A DNA stretch of 64,000 bases from Pascua guehoae (lineage: Eukaryota > Basidiomycota > Tremellomycetes > Trichosporonales > Trichosporonaceae). Shown here in pieces: positions 22,307 through 34,350 of this stretch (the stretch's first letter is position 1; each line of letters starts with the position of its first letter). Below the pieces are notes generated by a model that worked only from the letters and a program-made list of their open reading frames with translations, had not been told where the DNA came from and made no database searches. A program made the position numbers and the translations under genes. Location: positions 612,962 through 676,961 of the forward strand of contig BCJX01000011.1 of NCBI GenBank assembly GCA_001600415.1. The letters are read 5' to 3'.

Positions 22307-24361
22307 ATGAACTTCTTCAACCGTTCCAAGACGCGCACGCCCGTCGAGTCGGTCCGCATCCTCCGCGATTACCTCGCTCGCCTCGATGCACCCGGCTCGG
22401 TAGACCAGAAGAAGAAGGTGAGTGAGGTGACCGTGCGCGTGGTCAATGTAATGTGGTGACCTCGGCGAGGGTGGCGAGTGTGTTGTGACGGAGCGATTCT
22501 GTCGTGTGACAGGCAAGTGTCACCACCTTTGGCACTGTTGTTATTACTCGCTGTGTCACCAATACCCGCCCCAGGTGTCCTCTGTGGGCGTTGTTACTAC
22601 ATTGACAGACTGCCTCACGTCCAAAGACCATGTCGTCCGCTCATGAGACGTGTCCCAACTATCTCTCCGAGTCACATCACCTAATCCCCCGAGACACCCC
22701 AACAATACCCACCGCACCACCGCTAACCAACATAGGTGACCGAAGAGTGCTCGCGCTTGATAGCCTCGATCAAGGCATGCCTGTGCGGTGAAGATGCCGA
22801 CGGGTCCCCCGAGATGGTCACCCTCGTCGTCAACGAGGTGTACAACCAGGACCTGCTCATGCAGCTGGTGACGCACCTGCCCAAGCTTGAATTCGAGGTG
22901 AGTCGCGAGTGCAGTGTGCGGGCGCGTAGATGTGCATTATCCGCGCGAGCCAAGTGAACACTTTGGCTACTGTGATCACAGCCGAGCTAACGTCCAAGGC
23001 AAGGAAGGACGTCGGACACATCTACAATACACTCCTCCGCCGCACGATCGGAACGCGCCTCCCGACTGTCGAGATTATTGCGAACAAGCCCGATATCATC
23101 TTCCACACACTGCGGGGGTATGTATTCTTGCGTCTCACTGACAATGGCTGCTGCTGACCAACAGTTATGCAGACCAGGACGTCGCGCTCAACACTGGCAT
23201 GATCCTCAAGGAGATGCTTCGTTATGAGCCGCTCGCAAAGATTCTCCTATACTCGGAGCAGTGAGTCTACGTTCCTGGTGTTCATGGAACACAGCTGACG
23301 GCAGGTTCTACACGTTCCCGCGGTACATCGAGGACACAACCTTTGGCATTTCGTGTGACGCGTTTGCAAACATGAAGGTGGGTCAAGTGACACGTCTACC
23401 TGCTGACCCAACAGGAAACTCTCACAAAACACAAGCCGACCGTCGCGACGTACCTGGACCACAACTATGACCGGGTGAGTTTGCCCTGCGGTACGGGATG
23501 TCAGAAACTTGAACCGACTGGCGTTTGTCCCTTGTCCACAACTGTGCTAACACCCAGTTCTTTGACATGTACAACAAGCTCATCATGAGCAGCAACTATG
23601 TCACAAAGCGGCAGTCGCTCAAGCTGCTTGGCGAAATCCTTCTCGACCGGGCAAACTATTCGATCATGACGCGGTACATTGCGTCCGAGGCCAACCTCAA
23701 GCTCATGATGAACTTTTTGCGCGATCGCAGCCGCAACATTCAGTTTGAGGCGTTCCATGTCTTCAAGGTGAGTCTCTTGAATGAGTGCCTTGCCTCAGGC
23801 CCCTCACCATACGACCCGAATGTGGCTTATTGCCGATTTGCCTTGCACTAATTCTGAGTCGCTTGTACTAACAACTACAGGTGTTTGTTGCCAACCCCAA
23901 CAAGCCGCCCGAAATTGCGCGCATCCTTCGGAGGAACAAGGAGCGTTTGCTGGTCTTCTTGAAGGACTTCCACAATGACAAGGACGGTGAGTTTAAATTG
24001 CGTGGCCGCAACGATATCCATGTACTGATACTCGCAGACGACCAGTTTAACGACGAGAAGCAGGTGAGTTGTGTGTGGGTGGTGGTGCGAGCATCCCTTG
24101 GCCATGGCCATGCCACTATCTACGTGCACACGTGACTGTGGTTGCTTGGCACGTCGCGCAGTGACACCCTGTTCTACCATGTGGTGTAGTTTCTATTCCG
24201 CTGCCATGTTTTAGCTGCGACCTCTTTGTAAACAAGCGCTAACATGACGCAGTTCTTGTTGCAGCAAAGTGAGTGCAACCTTCAGTTCAGCGCATTGTCG
24301 TGCTGGAACTATTCATGTAAACTTTGCAGCCCAAGCTGACAAACCAGTTGAACGCCTGTAG
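22307..24361 (+). CDS. HYM1: Mo25/Hym1 (CAB39-like) scaffold protein
   Basis: Eleven exons: 22307-22417, 22736-22897, 22999-23117, 23165-23260, 23305-23377, 23415-23474, 23558-23767, 23881-23986, 24038-24063, 24253-24268 and 24330-24361; 336 aa, close to the family's roughly 340. Mo25 is an armadillo-like helical scaffold that binds and activates GCK-family kinases; in fungi Hym1 works in the RAM/MOR polarity and cell-separation pathway. Seen: start [17 protein letters not shown]; the conserved blocks [31 protein letters not shown] and [19 protein letters not shown]; and the C-terminal [19 protein letters not shown] and [20 protein letters not shown]. All ten junctions keep phase. The last three exons are 26, 16 and 32 nt; the final junction, giving [10 protein letters not shown], is the least certain. 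Confidence 0.93.
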
Positions 24362-26368
24362 AGCGACAGAGCCCCTCGCACCGCCGACTTGTGGACCCAG
24401 CGGTAGTGCCGCACAGGATGCGGCCACCGCATGAGCTCATGGGCTTCGATGTGGGTGCCTGACCAGGTCGAGGGCCGTCTGGCATTCCTCTTAGACTGCA
24501 TCCCCCCGACCCAGCATTCCTCTTTCCGCGTCCCATACGCCACATCGCACTTTAGCACGTTTACCGTCCACTCTACAAACATACACCTCCACACCTTTAC
24601 GCCTACGTCACGCCGCCTCATGCGTCCCACTGTACACGACAAACACCCGCTCTCCCACCGCTCCCAGACCGGACTCTTGCACGCGCAGTTGCGCGGCCCT
24701 GCGAGTCCGCTTGCCCGCCCACCTGTGTTGCGCACGCTTGCGTCGCAATCATGCTTTGGTGGGACAGCTGACGGCCGAGCTCGCACCTTCATAGCTTTTT
24801 TTGGTAGACCTCTTTGTCACTATTTGTAGCTGCTTGAGCTCCGCGCCTGGACGAGGCCGAGCGCCCCACTGTATTGCCGAGCACACGCCAGCACCATGTC
24901 GACGGGGATGGTAATCGAGAGTGTCCGAGCTGGCGTACCTGTGCTGTCCGTCGCGGAAATTTGGCATGGGCTGCGGGGAAGCAACGAATCATGGAAGACG
25001 CAAAGTGCTGATACCTGGGAGTGCGATGTGAGACAGATAAATGATCTGTGCGGCCGTTTGGGAAGCAGGTCCGAGGCCGAACACGGGGCACGGGCTCGTG
25101 TGCCCAAGTAAGCATGCCCAGCATTTGTCAAAGCTCGGAACACTACTTGTCCACCTGAGACGCACTTGGCAGCCAAAAACAGAACCGACTGGCTGCCGGA
25201 AATAAGTGTCGGTAACACGTGGACGGCCTGTGCGCTGCGTATGCTGCCCCATGCATGCATGTTGCAGGAAGCATAGAACCATCCACTGTGCTTCGTTGAA
25301 CCATGGTCGTTGACTCCGAGAAATCTCCGCAGTGCCCGTGGAATACAAATCCGAGCATACAAATCGTCCCCATCCTACCAGGATGCCACACGTACGCCAC
25401 GCGCCACACTGATATTCTGCTACGTAAGCCATGTGGGTGACGTACTGCCAGAGTCCTGAAAGCTGGATGACGGATTACGGGGGGTGGTACGTCGGTATGT
25501 AGCTTGTTTGTAATAACTCTAGACATGTTTCCAAATTAAAAATTCGCGCATTGCATTCTCGCGGCGTCCAGTGGGCGATCGCCGCTAGTGTCCTTAGTGC
25601 CGACGTCGGTCACACCAGCCTGTGGGACCCCGCCCGCCTGTGCGTGCACGAGCCAACCACCGGCCCCACTGGCCCACTGCCCACTCTAGAGTGACATGTG
25701 AAGAGGAGTGAGCACTCGGGGTTTAGCTTTAGCCGACCCGTGGATGGTGGACGACGAGCACAGTCGGCCATGTGCGAATCAGAACATGAGGCGTGACAGC
25801 AAGTGACAGGGGCTAGCAAGGTGCAAGGGGATGAGAGTGTGGGGTTTGAGCGGCTACTGTACTGTACATCCATGCCGTCGCCGCATTTGGATATTCCTCA
25901 GGGAAACACACCCACAAAACACACGGGCGCCGAGCGGGGGTAAATCTCTCTCAAGGGGTTCACGCCCAGGGCTCATGTTCCTGGAATGGTTTGAAAACTG
26001 GCAGACTTTTTTCATTTCGGCACAAACGGCATCGCGAACTGTGCGCAACCAAAGACAATGGTCGTATGGCCGCGGGGCTGATGGACTCCACCACCCCACA
26101 GTGGCCCCCGCTGCCCCACCATTGCGGACCCTGATTACCCCTGTGCATGTGCGGCCTTTGTTCTACCCCTACGCCCTAACGCGTACAGTGCCCTCGTGCA
26201 CAAATTCCCCCCCCCCCCCCTTTGGTCGCTTGTCTACCCTTTAGCGCCCCTGCGCCCCCTACGCCCCCCGTTACTGTGATCACCGGGGGGTTGTGCGTGT
26301 CTGGGCCAAATGCGGCATTGTCCCCCATTCTCCACCGCCGCCCGCCCCCGCGGCGTCTTTCCCCCAAA

Positions 26369-26451
<83 letters not shown>

Positions 26452-27048
26452 CGTCTGTTGCCGCCCAACAGTCAGCATTCAGTCGACGGCCCCCACCCCC
26501 TGGCCCAATCGCTTTTCGCTCTCGTCCGACAACCTTTGGCCGACCCCCGAGCCCAGTCTCTTTCCGAGACTCGAGGCTGCACATCCAACCCCCATCCCAT
26601 CCCACTCCCTTCTGACGTCGGTGCCTCGGCTTTCGTCTACAGAGTATCAAGAATCGCACGCACGCACACAAAGCATCTCATCTCGCCTCATCTCATCTCG
26701 CCCATTCCTTTTTCCATCGCTTCCTCTTTGCGTGACGGCCAAAAACACCCACCTCGAGACCTCGTTTACAACCACCATCCGTGCCATCCACACTTGCCCG
26801 CGCCCCCAGACCTTTGTTGTTCCCTTGTCCATCCGAACCCAAGCCACTCGCGGCGACACGGGCCTCAGCGAACGACGCAAACGACGCACTTTGAAACAAT
26901 CTCCCACGACTTGTTGAGCCGTCGAGCGCGCACCCCGCACGCCGCTTGCGTACACAAATACTCTGGTCTTGATCGGCCACCCGCCTTGCCATCACTCCCA
27001 CCCCGCACCCATCCCCCCATCCCCACCCCCACCCCCACCCCCACCCCC
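24362..27048. other. intergenic upstream of an unknown-function gene
   Basis: 2.7 kb without a supported gene. It includes a C-run (about 26208-26220), the (CTGC)21 tract (26369-26452) and, from about 26480 to 27040, a C/T-rich stretch typical of fungal promoter and 5' UTR, ending in CCACCCCC repeats before the ATG at 27049. Confidence 0.55.
26369..26452. repeat. (CTGC)21 tetranucleotide repeat
   Basis: 84 uninterrupted bases of CTGC (equivalent to CCTG in another register). It lies about 600 bp upstream of the ATG at 27049 and probably within promoter or 5' UTR. It reads through in several frames as Cys-Leu-Pro-Ala repeats, which are not credible coding sequence. Confidence 0.97.
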
Positions 27049-28675
27049 ATGTCCGTCGCCCCCCCCCCCCCCCCGGCGCCCGGCGCACCCGCCGGCTCGA
27101 CGTCGCCACCACGCGCGCGGCCCTGCTCGATCCTGCGGCCATGCTCCAACATTGGCTCGGCCGCGGCCGTCTCTGCGGCCATTTCGCACGGTGCGCTCGA
27201 GGCGGCAAAGGCCGGTCCCGCACCCACGAGCCCCGTCAAGAACGGCGTGAGCGTCACCACCGCCCCGGTCAGCGCCAACAGCACCCCGGGCCAGGTAACG
27301 CTCACGGGTGGTGCAGTTAGTGCTGGCACTGGACCCGATTCGTCGTCGACCGAGAGCTTGGACACGACAAACTCGGCCCCCTCGCTCGCATCCAACACGT
27401 CCAACCCGTCATCCATCCCGTCCACCTCGGTCGCGACGTACAGCGACGCGTTTGACGACTCGGTCTCACAGGCCTCGACCTCGAACGACCCCTCGACACC
27501 GCGCTCAAACTTTATGTCATCCCCGAAAATCCGCTTTGGAAACTGCCCCGAGCGCCCGCCAGAGCTCAAGCGCCGCAACTCGATTGCCCTCGGCGTCCTC
27601 TCGCGCCGCAACATGCTTCAGGCCCAGGGAACCAGCTCGGGCACCGTCAACAAGGTCTACATGACTGACCAAGAGTGGGCAGACTACCAGGCAAAGTTTG
27701 CCGCGCGCAGCAAGTGAGTACCGCGACCGTGCGTGAACCTGCAGCGATCGTGACCCCCGTGGGCTTGGCATCTTGGCAATGGCCCAAACCCCAGGATCTC
27801 ATCTCCATCGCTGGTGCCTCCATGAGTGCCCCCCCGTACTCGTCTTGCGACGCAGATCACTTTGGGGGTCAAACTCTCCCATCACAACCTGCGTGGCAAA
27901 GACTTTTCACGCCGTGTCTTTTTACATTCCTCGCGGCGCTCCGAGAGCGTGCCTGGAAACCCGGGGTCTCCATGGGAGCTTTTGCCGCCCCCGCAACCAA
28001 TACTTGCCTTCGCAACTGATGCTGACACTCTACAGTGCGCACGCCCCAGTCGACCTCGGCGCCGTCGTCTCGTCGGGTGCAAAGAACCTGTGGAGCAAGG
28101 TCCGCCGCCGCGGCTCCAACTCGAGCATCAACTCGACGTCGTCAAACGCGTCGGCGCCGCCCACCAGCGCACCCGCCAACACGGCCGTATCGCCGCGCCT
28201 CCCGCCCGTCGACGTCGCGCCAGCCATCCAGGAAGAGGACGAGGAGGGCCTCGCGAGCCCCCGCCTGGGTCTCACCGGTGTGCCGCAGACCTCGCTGGCT
28301 CAGGCACAGGGCGACGCGACACCCCGCGCGCGCTCGCCCTCCCCCGCGCCAGCGTTGGCAGATGACGACTATGACGACGCCGACGACAGCGCCGCCGCTC
28401 CACTCACCCCCGGGAGCGAGGACGTGCCCGTCCCCAACGGCCACCACATTGACCACCCGCAGTACCAAAAGTCGGCCGAAGCCGACGACCCAGACGCCTC
28501 GCACCGCGCCCACTACCACAACTCGGGCATCGCTGCACTCGGCTTTGACTATGACTCGTACAAGGGCCGGCCGGCGTGGGACCGCCGCTCGTCGGCGCAC
28601 GAGCACACGACCACAAGCCGCAGCCAGTCGACGTCGCCGACGCGCGTCACGGGGCAGATCCCCCGCGTGTTCTGA
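27049..28675 (+). CDS. low-complexity protein of unknown function
   Basis: Two exons, 27049-27713 and 28036-28675 (322-nt intron, GTGAGT...CTGAC...TACAG); 434 aa. I do not recognise a named family. Seen: a Pro/Ala-rich N-terminus, Ser/Thr-rich stretches, and a denser central block (SSPKIRFGNCPERPPELKRR then NSIALGVLSRRNMLQAQG, then VYMTDQEWADYQAKFAARS). That block looks like a conserved motif with a possible basophilic phosphosite (RRNS). The second exon has VVSSGAKNLWSKVRRRGSNSS (another basic/Ser site), acidic patches (EEDEEG, DDDYDDADD) and the C-terminus GQIPRVF. No signal peptide or TM. It is probably an intracellular, largely disordered, phosphorylation-regulated protein. The open frame continues upstream of the ATG only through the CTGC and C-rich tract, so I start at the ATG. 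Confidence 0.72.
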
Positions 28676-30839
28676 GCTGAGTGTGTTTGGGGCGGGGCTG
28701 TCTAGGAGGTGGAAGCAGGCGAGCGGGCGTGGGCCGAGGGTGTAGGTCCGGACCCGCGCCCCGTTCACCGTCTCATCCCATCCCTCCCTCCTCCCTGCAC
28801 CTGTGACCGCCTGCACGCCAGAAGAGCCTGGGGAGGCAGTCGAGACAAGTCGAGACGACGGGCAGCGCCCGTCACCCATCTAGAGCAAGAGTCGAGGTCG
28901 AGGTCGAGGTCGAAGTCGGGGTTCGTTGTCGAATCCGAGATATCCTTTGGGATCTGTAGCGTAGTAATCGAAAGGCGGCTGGTGCGCGGGGTGGTCGCTG
29001 GCGTCGACCAAGTCGACACAGCTACCACGCCGCGCTGTACAGTGGCCGGCCATATTTGGGTGTACAGTACTGACATGCCATTCTGTGCTTATAGCAAACG
29101 AGCGGGTGGCGCAAGTGGGCGAGCATGAAATGGGCGAGTGTGGGCGAGCGTGGGCGGTGGTGGGCAGCGTCGATGAGGTAGGCAGCCCACTGCGCCCTGT
29201 CTCCTTTGACGTTCCGGCACGGAACTCCATACCTTTGCGCGACCACTTGGGCCAACACGAACATGCAAACGCGGCCATCGGAGTGTTGGCTCGCGCGCAG
29301 TCGCACGCATGTTACACACATGTACACATGTGGGCACTGGCCCCATGTGACGAGCCCACGTGCAATCTGACCCCAGCTTACTAGCGCGCGATCGCGCGCG
29401 AACGGCGACGACTAAAGCCACAAGCCACGGTGCGAGCAAGTTCCTCGCGGTCGCGCGGTAACTTTTGTAGGACGCAGAAGGCATGGAACCGGCCCACGCT
29501 TAGATGTTCGTCCACCGCTCTGGCCCATGTCTGGCCCCTGCCTGATAACGAAAGGCCTGGACCTGATACGCGACGTACGGGTATGTGGCGCTGGCGTGGC
29601 AGGACGCAAAGCGCCAGTCGGGAGCAACATGGCATGCATGGCAACAGCAGCCTGCAACATGCAGCATGCAGGTCGAGGGCAGCGGGCTGGCTCGTGGCAG
29701 CCATGTGTTTCTGTTGGCACGTCTCGACTATCAAATCTGACCTGGGATCACTCTGCGAGTCGGCTACTACGATATACGATGGACCCAATGGACCCGTTGG
29801 ACCCAATGGCCAATGGCCAATGGAGCCATGGGGCAGTGCCAGTGCATGCTCTGCAGCATGCAGCATGCTCGCCCACGTGCAGATAAGCAACGACGCACAC
29901 ACGGTCACGTATCCGTCTCGGTCACAGTCGCTGCAGCACTGTCCGACACGGATCGCAGTGGACAGTGGAGGACCGCGATAGCACGGACGCGTACACGTGC
30001 AATGTCGGCGTGCGTGCATGTCGCGTACATGCGTACATGTCGCTGTTGGCATAGGCAGACGTGCGAGTTGGCAACGGTGCTGGTGCAAAGGTGCAAGAGA
30101 GGAGCTTCGCTTGCGAGTGGATCCGGGCTTGGGGGGTGACATTCCCGAGACGGAATGTCGTCATTGCCCAGCCCACCTTCACCGTGCACCATTACCACCC
30201 CCTCGCTTAGGTCAAGACTGCAGTAGTGAGAGTGGCAGGGAACAGAACCAGAACAGGTGACTGACTACCCATGCGAACACGTGCACAATGCAGACAATCA
30301 CATCGCCTGATTTCCGTTTCCCCATTCCCTCTGGCCCGAATCGGACACGACATGAACCGACACGGACAGAACGGATCCACTGATCAGTGGAGCACATGAG
30401 TAGCGGGTGGTTTAATGGCGAGTGGTGTCTGCGTGCCCACACACACGTGTGACACTGTGCGCGGCTCGCATGGTCGCTGTCTATCTGTGTCTGTCTCGTC
30501 CGAGTCGGGGGCACGGCAGCTCGACAAACGAGGGGCCGATACGGACGCATCAGCGTCCAAGTGCCAAAGCAACTAGCAACTGCGGCACGACGTGCACGTG
30601 TGCGTCAACTGCGATAGCTGCATGCTTGTGCGTACAGTATCTCTGACAACCGAGTCCGAGCCGGGCATGCTCTTGGCAAGCTCAGCCGGCCGGCACGGAC
30701 ATGCACACGGCGTATGAGCATGGGATACGCGCTTCTCGCCCGGTCATGGTGCCTGCATGGCTGTATGGCTGTACCGGTACTGGTGGTACAGTATCTTGGT
30801 CGCGATAACCCAGTCCGGGGTCGGGCGATACCCCAGTCC

Positions 30840-31930
30840 ACCGTGTGTTTGGAGACGACACGGACCAACGAGGACAGCCTGTTGCTTCACCCTAGACGCG
30901 GGGCCGATGACGGCTGCGCAAACGTGCTCGTATCTGTATCTGATCTCGTGCAGCCCGTGTCGGGCGGGTGGCGCAGCCACTGACCAACGAGGACCATGTG
31001 CGGTCAACCCAGCACGTCGATAACAACAGCTCGCTGACGTGCTCGTCGTATCTGATCTCGTAGAGGATGCAGTCCGTGTCGGGACGCGCGTGCTTGGCAC
31101 AACTGACGGCCAACGAGGACCATATGCGTGTTCAAACCAGCGTGGCGTCGATAACGGCTGGACTCTGTGCTCGCCGTGCTGTGTCGCTGGTCGCGTAGGT
31201 GGGGATGCAGTCCGTGTCGAGACGCGTGCTTGGCACAGCCCACTGGCCAAAGACGACCATGTGCGTGTCCAACCCAGCGTGTCGATAACGACTGCAACGT
31301 GCTCGTCGTATCTGCTCGCGTTGGTGCTGAAACTTGGTCGGGGTCGGATACTCGATACTTGGTATGCTTGGCACCGACACGGACCAACGACGACCATATG
31401 GTAGACTAGGACGTCATGCTCAGCCAGACTCGTGGCGTCGATAACAGCTGACGCTTGGAACGTGCTCTTGTCGTATCTCTCAACTCGTGCTGGTGATACT
31501 GAAACTTCTGGTCCGGGTCGGATACTCGAGCTTGGTGTGCTTGGTACGACATGACCACGACCTGGTGTGCTTGGCACGACATGACCTCGACCATACATGT
31601 CATACATGATGCCATCCATACATGAGGACATGTTCTGCCAGACACGTGGCGTGGCCGGGCGCGTGTGCGCGGGGTGTCGATGACTGACACATGGAATGCT
31701 CGTCACATCGCGCGCCTCGCTTTGGTAGGACCTTCTGTATCGCCGGGTCGGGCGATACTCGTCGAGATGCTTGGTGTGCTCGTCACAGCCGACACGGACC
31801 ACCGAGGACCATACCCCAGGATACGTCTTCGGCCAGACGCGTAATGTCGATAACAGTGATGCTCGGAACATTGTCGTCATATCGCACCGCGTGTCCGATC
31901 CGGACGCTCGGTGTGGAACAACCGACACGG
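30840..31930. repeat. diverged tandem array of about 130-bp units
   Basis: A recurring order of words marks the units: GTCGATAAC, then GTGCTCGTCGTATCT, then CAGTCCGTGTCG, then GTGCTTGGCAC, then CCAACGAGGACCAT. GTCGATAAC or close variants occur near 30901, 31016, 31147, 31280, 31437, 31676 and 31847, spaced about 115-170 bp, with one gap of about 240. Units are only partly conserved, so the array is old. A 394-codon minus-strand open frame across it is made of these repeats. Confidence 0.78.
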
Positions 31931-32178
31931 ACAGAATACGCGATCAAACGCAGAACAGAACTTGTCAATACGTTGGGCTGGCACCTGCCAATCAGGGCTG
32001 TTTGATAACCATACCCGCCGGCGCGCCGCTGGAGGCGGTTGACCGACCTTGTATCGTGCACCTGTGCAGCATCTATGGACCGAGTAACACTTGTCGTACT
32101 GCTATCTCGCCAAGCCCGTCTGCGTCCTGCGTCAACTGCCACACAGCGACACTGATTGCGTCGAGGGAGGTGGCGGTG

Positions 32179-32531
32179 GGGCTCGACACTACGCTGCGGC
32201 CCACAGAACCTCTGGGCACCGTTCAGGCTGCTGCACCTCTGTGACCGAGTTTCACTTGGCATGGAACACTGTGATTGCAAAACCTCGAGACCGTCAACGT
32301 TGGTGGTATCCACCGACTCGGAAACCGATAGAAGTCCGATGGTTGCCATGTTGGGCTCGACGATACGCTGCGCAAGCCGCACAGAACCTCTGGATAGATA
32401 CCCTTCAGGCTTCTCCACCTCCATGACCTAGTTTCACTTGGCATGGAGCACTGCAGATTGCGAACATCTCGAGACCCAAAGTCGACGGTATCTGCCACCA
32501 CCTCCGAAACGGAAGGAACTCCGATGATTGA
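32179..32531. repeat. diverged tandem duplication of about 175 bp
   Basis: Copy 1 (about 32179-32352) and copy 2 (about 32353-32531) share GGGCTCGAC-ATACGCTGCG, CGCACAGAACCTCTGG, GTTTCACTTGGCATGGA and GAAACGATAG/GGAAGG-AACTCCGATG blocks in the same order, with substitutions and small indels. They are directly adjacent. Confidence 0.82.
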
Positions 32532-32921
32532 TTGCCGGGGGTGCCACGCTGCCGTCACATGTCATGTTATCGCTCCCAGACACCACCGCTAGTCGACCCG
32601 ATCACGGACCGATTATCCACGTCCTCCACACCCAACGACTGTGGAGCTCCACGCCAATCGGCCGAGGGAGGGGGGGTATCGCCTACAGACTCTGGACACG
32701 TTTGCGGGGTCTCCACTTCTCCAGGCATGCGTCTAGTGCAATATGGTATCGATCAAGTTGGCTCGACGTCCGAGGCGGGGCAAACGTCCGATCCCCAGAG
32801 GTCCCGCGGTGGCCTGAGTGGATCGGATAAGAGCGAAATGGTCATCAAGTGACTCTATCAGTCCGAACCGGGCGAGGATGTGAGAATATTGCAAGCCCAG
32901 CTGTGCGAGTCGGGTTGGGTC

Positions 32922-33054
32922 CAGTCAGACCTCTGATAACGTGCCGTGCTCGTGCTCATCATTTTCATGCCAAGCATGGAATTTCGTCAGTCAGACCTCT
33001 GATAACGTGCCAAGTGCTCGCGCTCATTATCATGCAAAGCACGGAATTTCTGTC
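32922..33054. repeat. 66-nt tandem duplication
   Basis: Two copies (about 32922-32987 and 32988-33054) share CAGTCAGACCTCTGATAACG, GTGCTCG-GCTCAT and a CATGGAATTTC/CACGGAATTTC end, with several differences. Confidence 0.85.
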
Positions 33055-34135
33055 ATATCAGAACCGCGCTGGCACTGCACTTTCCCCCATTGTCCGGCGG
33101 CCGGTGGGCCGCTGCGGGGTGATCGCACCCCAACTCCGAGAAGGCCATAGGAACACAAACACTCCACCGCTCCACAGAGGTGCCCCGCATTCGCATCGGC
33201 TCTACATGTTAGGCTGCTGTCGCATTTCCTGTTGATGAATGACAAATCGGGGCCGCCTTTCTCATGTGGTGAGTCGGTCTGCCGCTTCGTGTCCGTACCC
33301 GACCTCTGAAGACGTCATGCAGAGACAGAATTAGCTCACTCTCCTTGGCCAGCTGTCACGGCCCCGCAAAGGTGCCCCGCATCGCGTCGGCTCTACGGTA
33401 TGTGGAGGTTAGAAGGTTACTACCGTGGTCCCAACTGGGTCACCAGACATCAACCCCGCCACGTCGGGCGGATTGTCGTTGGGATACGCCGACATCTCAC
33501 GTCGAGAACGGAGAGGACGGAGAGGTACTACTCCACCTCCGTAACGGCCATCATTGCAGAAATGGTCCAGTTTCACCTACTGAACTTTGTTTACCGCCTC
33601 ATCACGATCGGTTAATAACCGCGCTCTCGCAATGGCCACCAGACTTTCCCACTTGAAGTATTCGACATGCACGGCCAAACTGTGGCGTAGATTCCCCGGT
33701 GCCACATGGATTTTGCAACCAGCTCCGTTACGCATGTCAGAGTACTACTTTGTCTCAGCTTGAAGGCGTTTGTTCATGGTCAGCTGATATCAGCCCATGT
33801 TGGATTATCTGACATTTTTTCGGCGGAATTGTCGAGGTAGATGCTCCGACATACGACGTGTCTTGTCCCCCTCCGCGTCGGATATCTCTTTATCTGCTAG
33901 TATCGCGATTCACGCTGATGATGCACACATCCTGGTATTTGTCGCCTGATATCCGCGCTGCGATTTCCAACCAGTCGTCGTTGCAATGGTTGCTGAAGAA
34001 TAGACGAGATGTTTCCATGCCAAACCCATTGCCACATTGAGGCGAGCCCAGTCTGCCGAGCTATGGTGGGTGCCAACACCCGTCGAGATTCATGCCGCCC
34101 GGAATCAGTCGCAAAAATCCCCGCTACCCCGCCTC

Positions 34136-34194
34136 TTTGCTTTTTGTCCCTCCCGTTGACAAATGTTTTGTCAACGGGAGGGACAAAAAGCAAA
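34136..34194. repeat. perfect inverted repeat, about 28-bp arms, 3-nt loop
   Basis: The left arm TTTGCTTTTTGTCCCTCCCG continuing to GTTGACAAA is followed after TGT by its exact reverse complement. Part of each arm (TTTTTGTCCC) matches the tRNA-Asn 3' flank, so it may derive from inverted fusion of two tRNA flanks. Confidence 0.9.
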
Positions 34195-34201
34195 AAGATA
34201 C

Positions 34202-34240
34202 ACTGTCCCGCACAGGCTTGAACTGTGGACCTTTTTTCGA
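34202..34240 (-). pseudogene. tRNA-Asn 3'-half fragment
   Basis: Minus-strand sequence matching the T-arm and acceptor strand of the adjacent tRNA-Asn (GGTCCACAGTTCAAGCCTGT then GCGGGACAG), without the 5' half. It has the same kind of downstream T-run (CTTTTTG) as the intact gene. Confidence 0.75.
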
Positions 34241-34350
34241 AAAACCGTTGAGGTTCATGCCGCCGGAACCAGTCGCAAAAATAGCCACTACCTCGCCTCA
34301 GGCTTGAACTTTGGACGGGTAATGTTGTCAGAATGGGACAAAAAGAGACA

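Larger units (their letters stand above)
28676..34350. other. long protein-gene-free, repeat-rich region
   Basis: 5.7 kb with no supported protein gene. Contents: a GTCGAG-type short repeat (28888-28915); a stretch with repeated GCATGCA/CAGCATG words (29620-29880); the diverged tandem array at 30840-31930; tandem duplications at 32179-32531 and 32922-33054; and tRNA-related fragments with an inverted repeat from about 34090. Base composition falls toward about 50% GC in the right half. I saw no reverse transcriptase, integrase or transposase motifs in the open frames. Confidence 0.55.

Noticed and set aside
26293..27048. N-terminal extension of the gene at 27049 through the CTGC tract
   Set aside because: Would add Cys-Leu-Pro-Ala repeats and C/T-rich promoter-like sequence; the ATG at 27049 is better placed.
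30744..31928. 394-codon open frame on the minus strand
   Set aside because: Composed of the diverged tandem repeat; repetitive peptide with no domain, and other frames are open as well. Likely chance openness of a repeat array.
33858..34040. Possible transposon-derived coding remnant
   Set aside because: A 60-codon frame next to tRNA fragments, but no reverse transcriptase, integrase or transposase motif could be seen.
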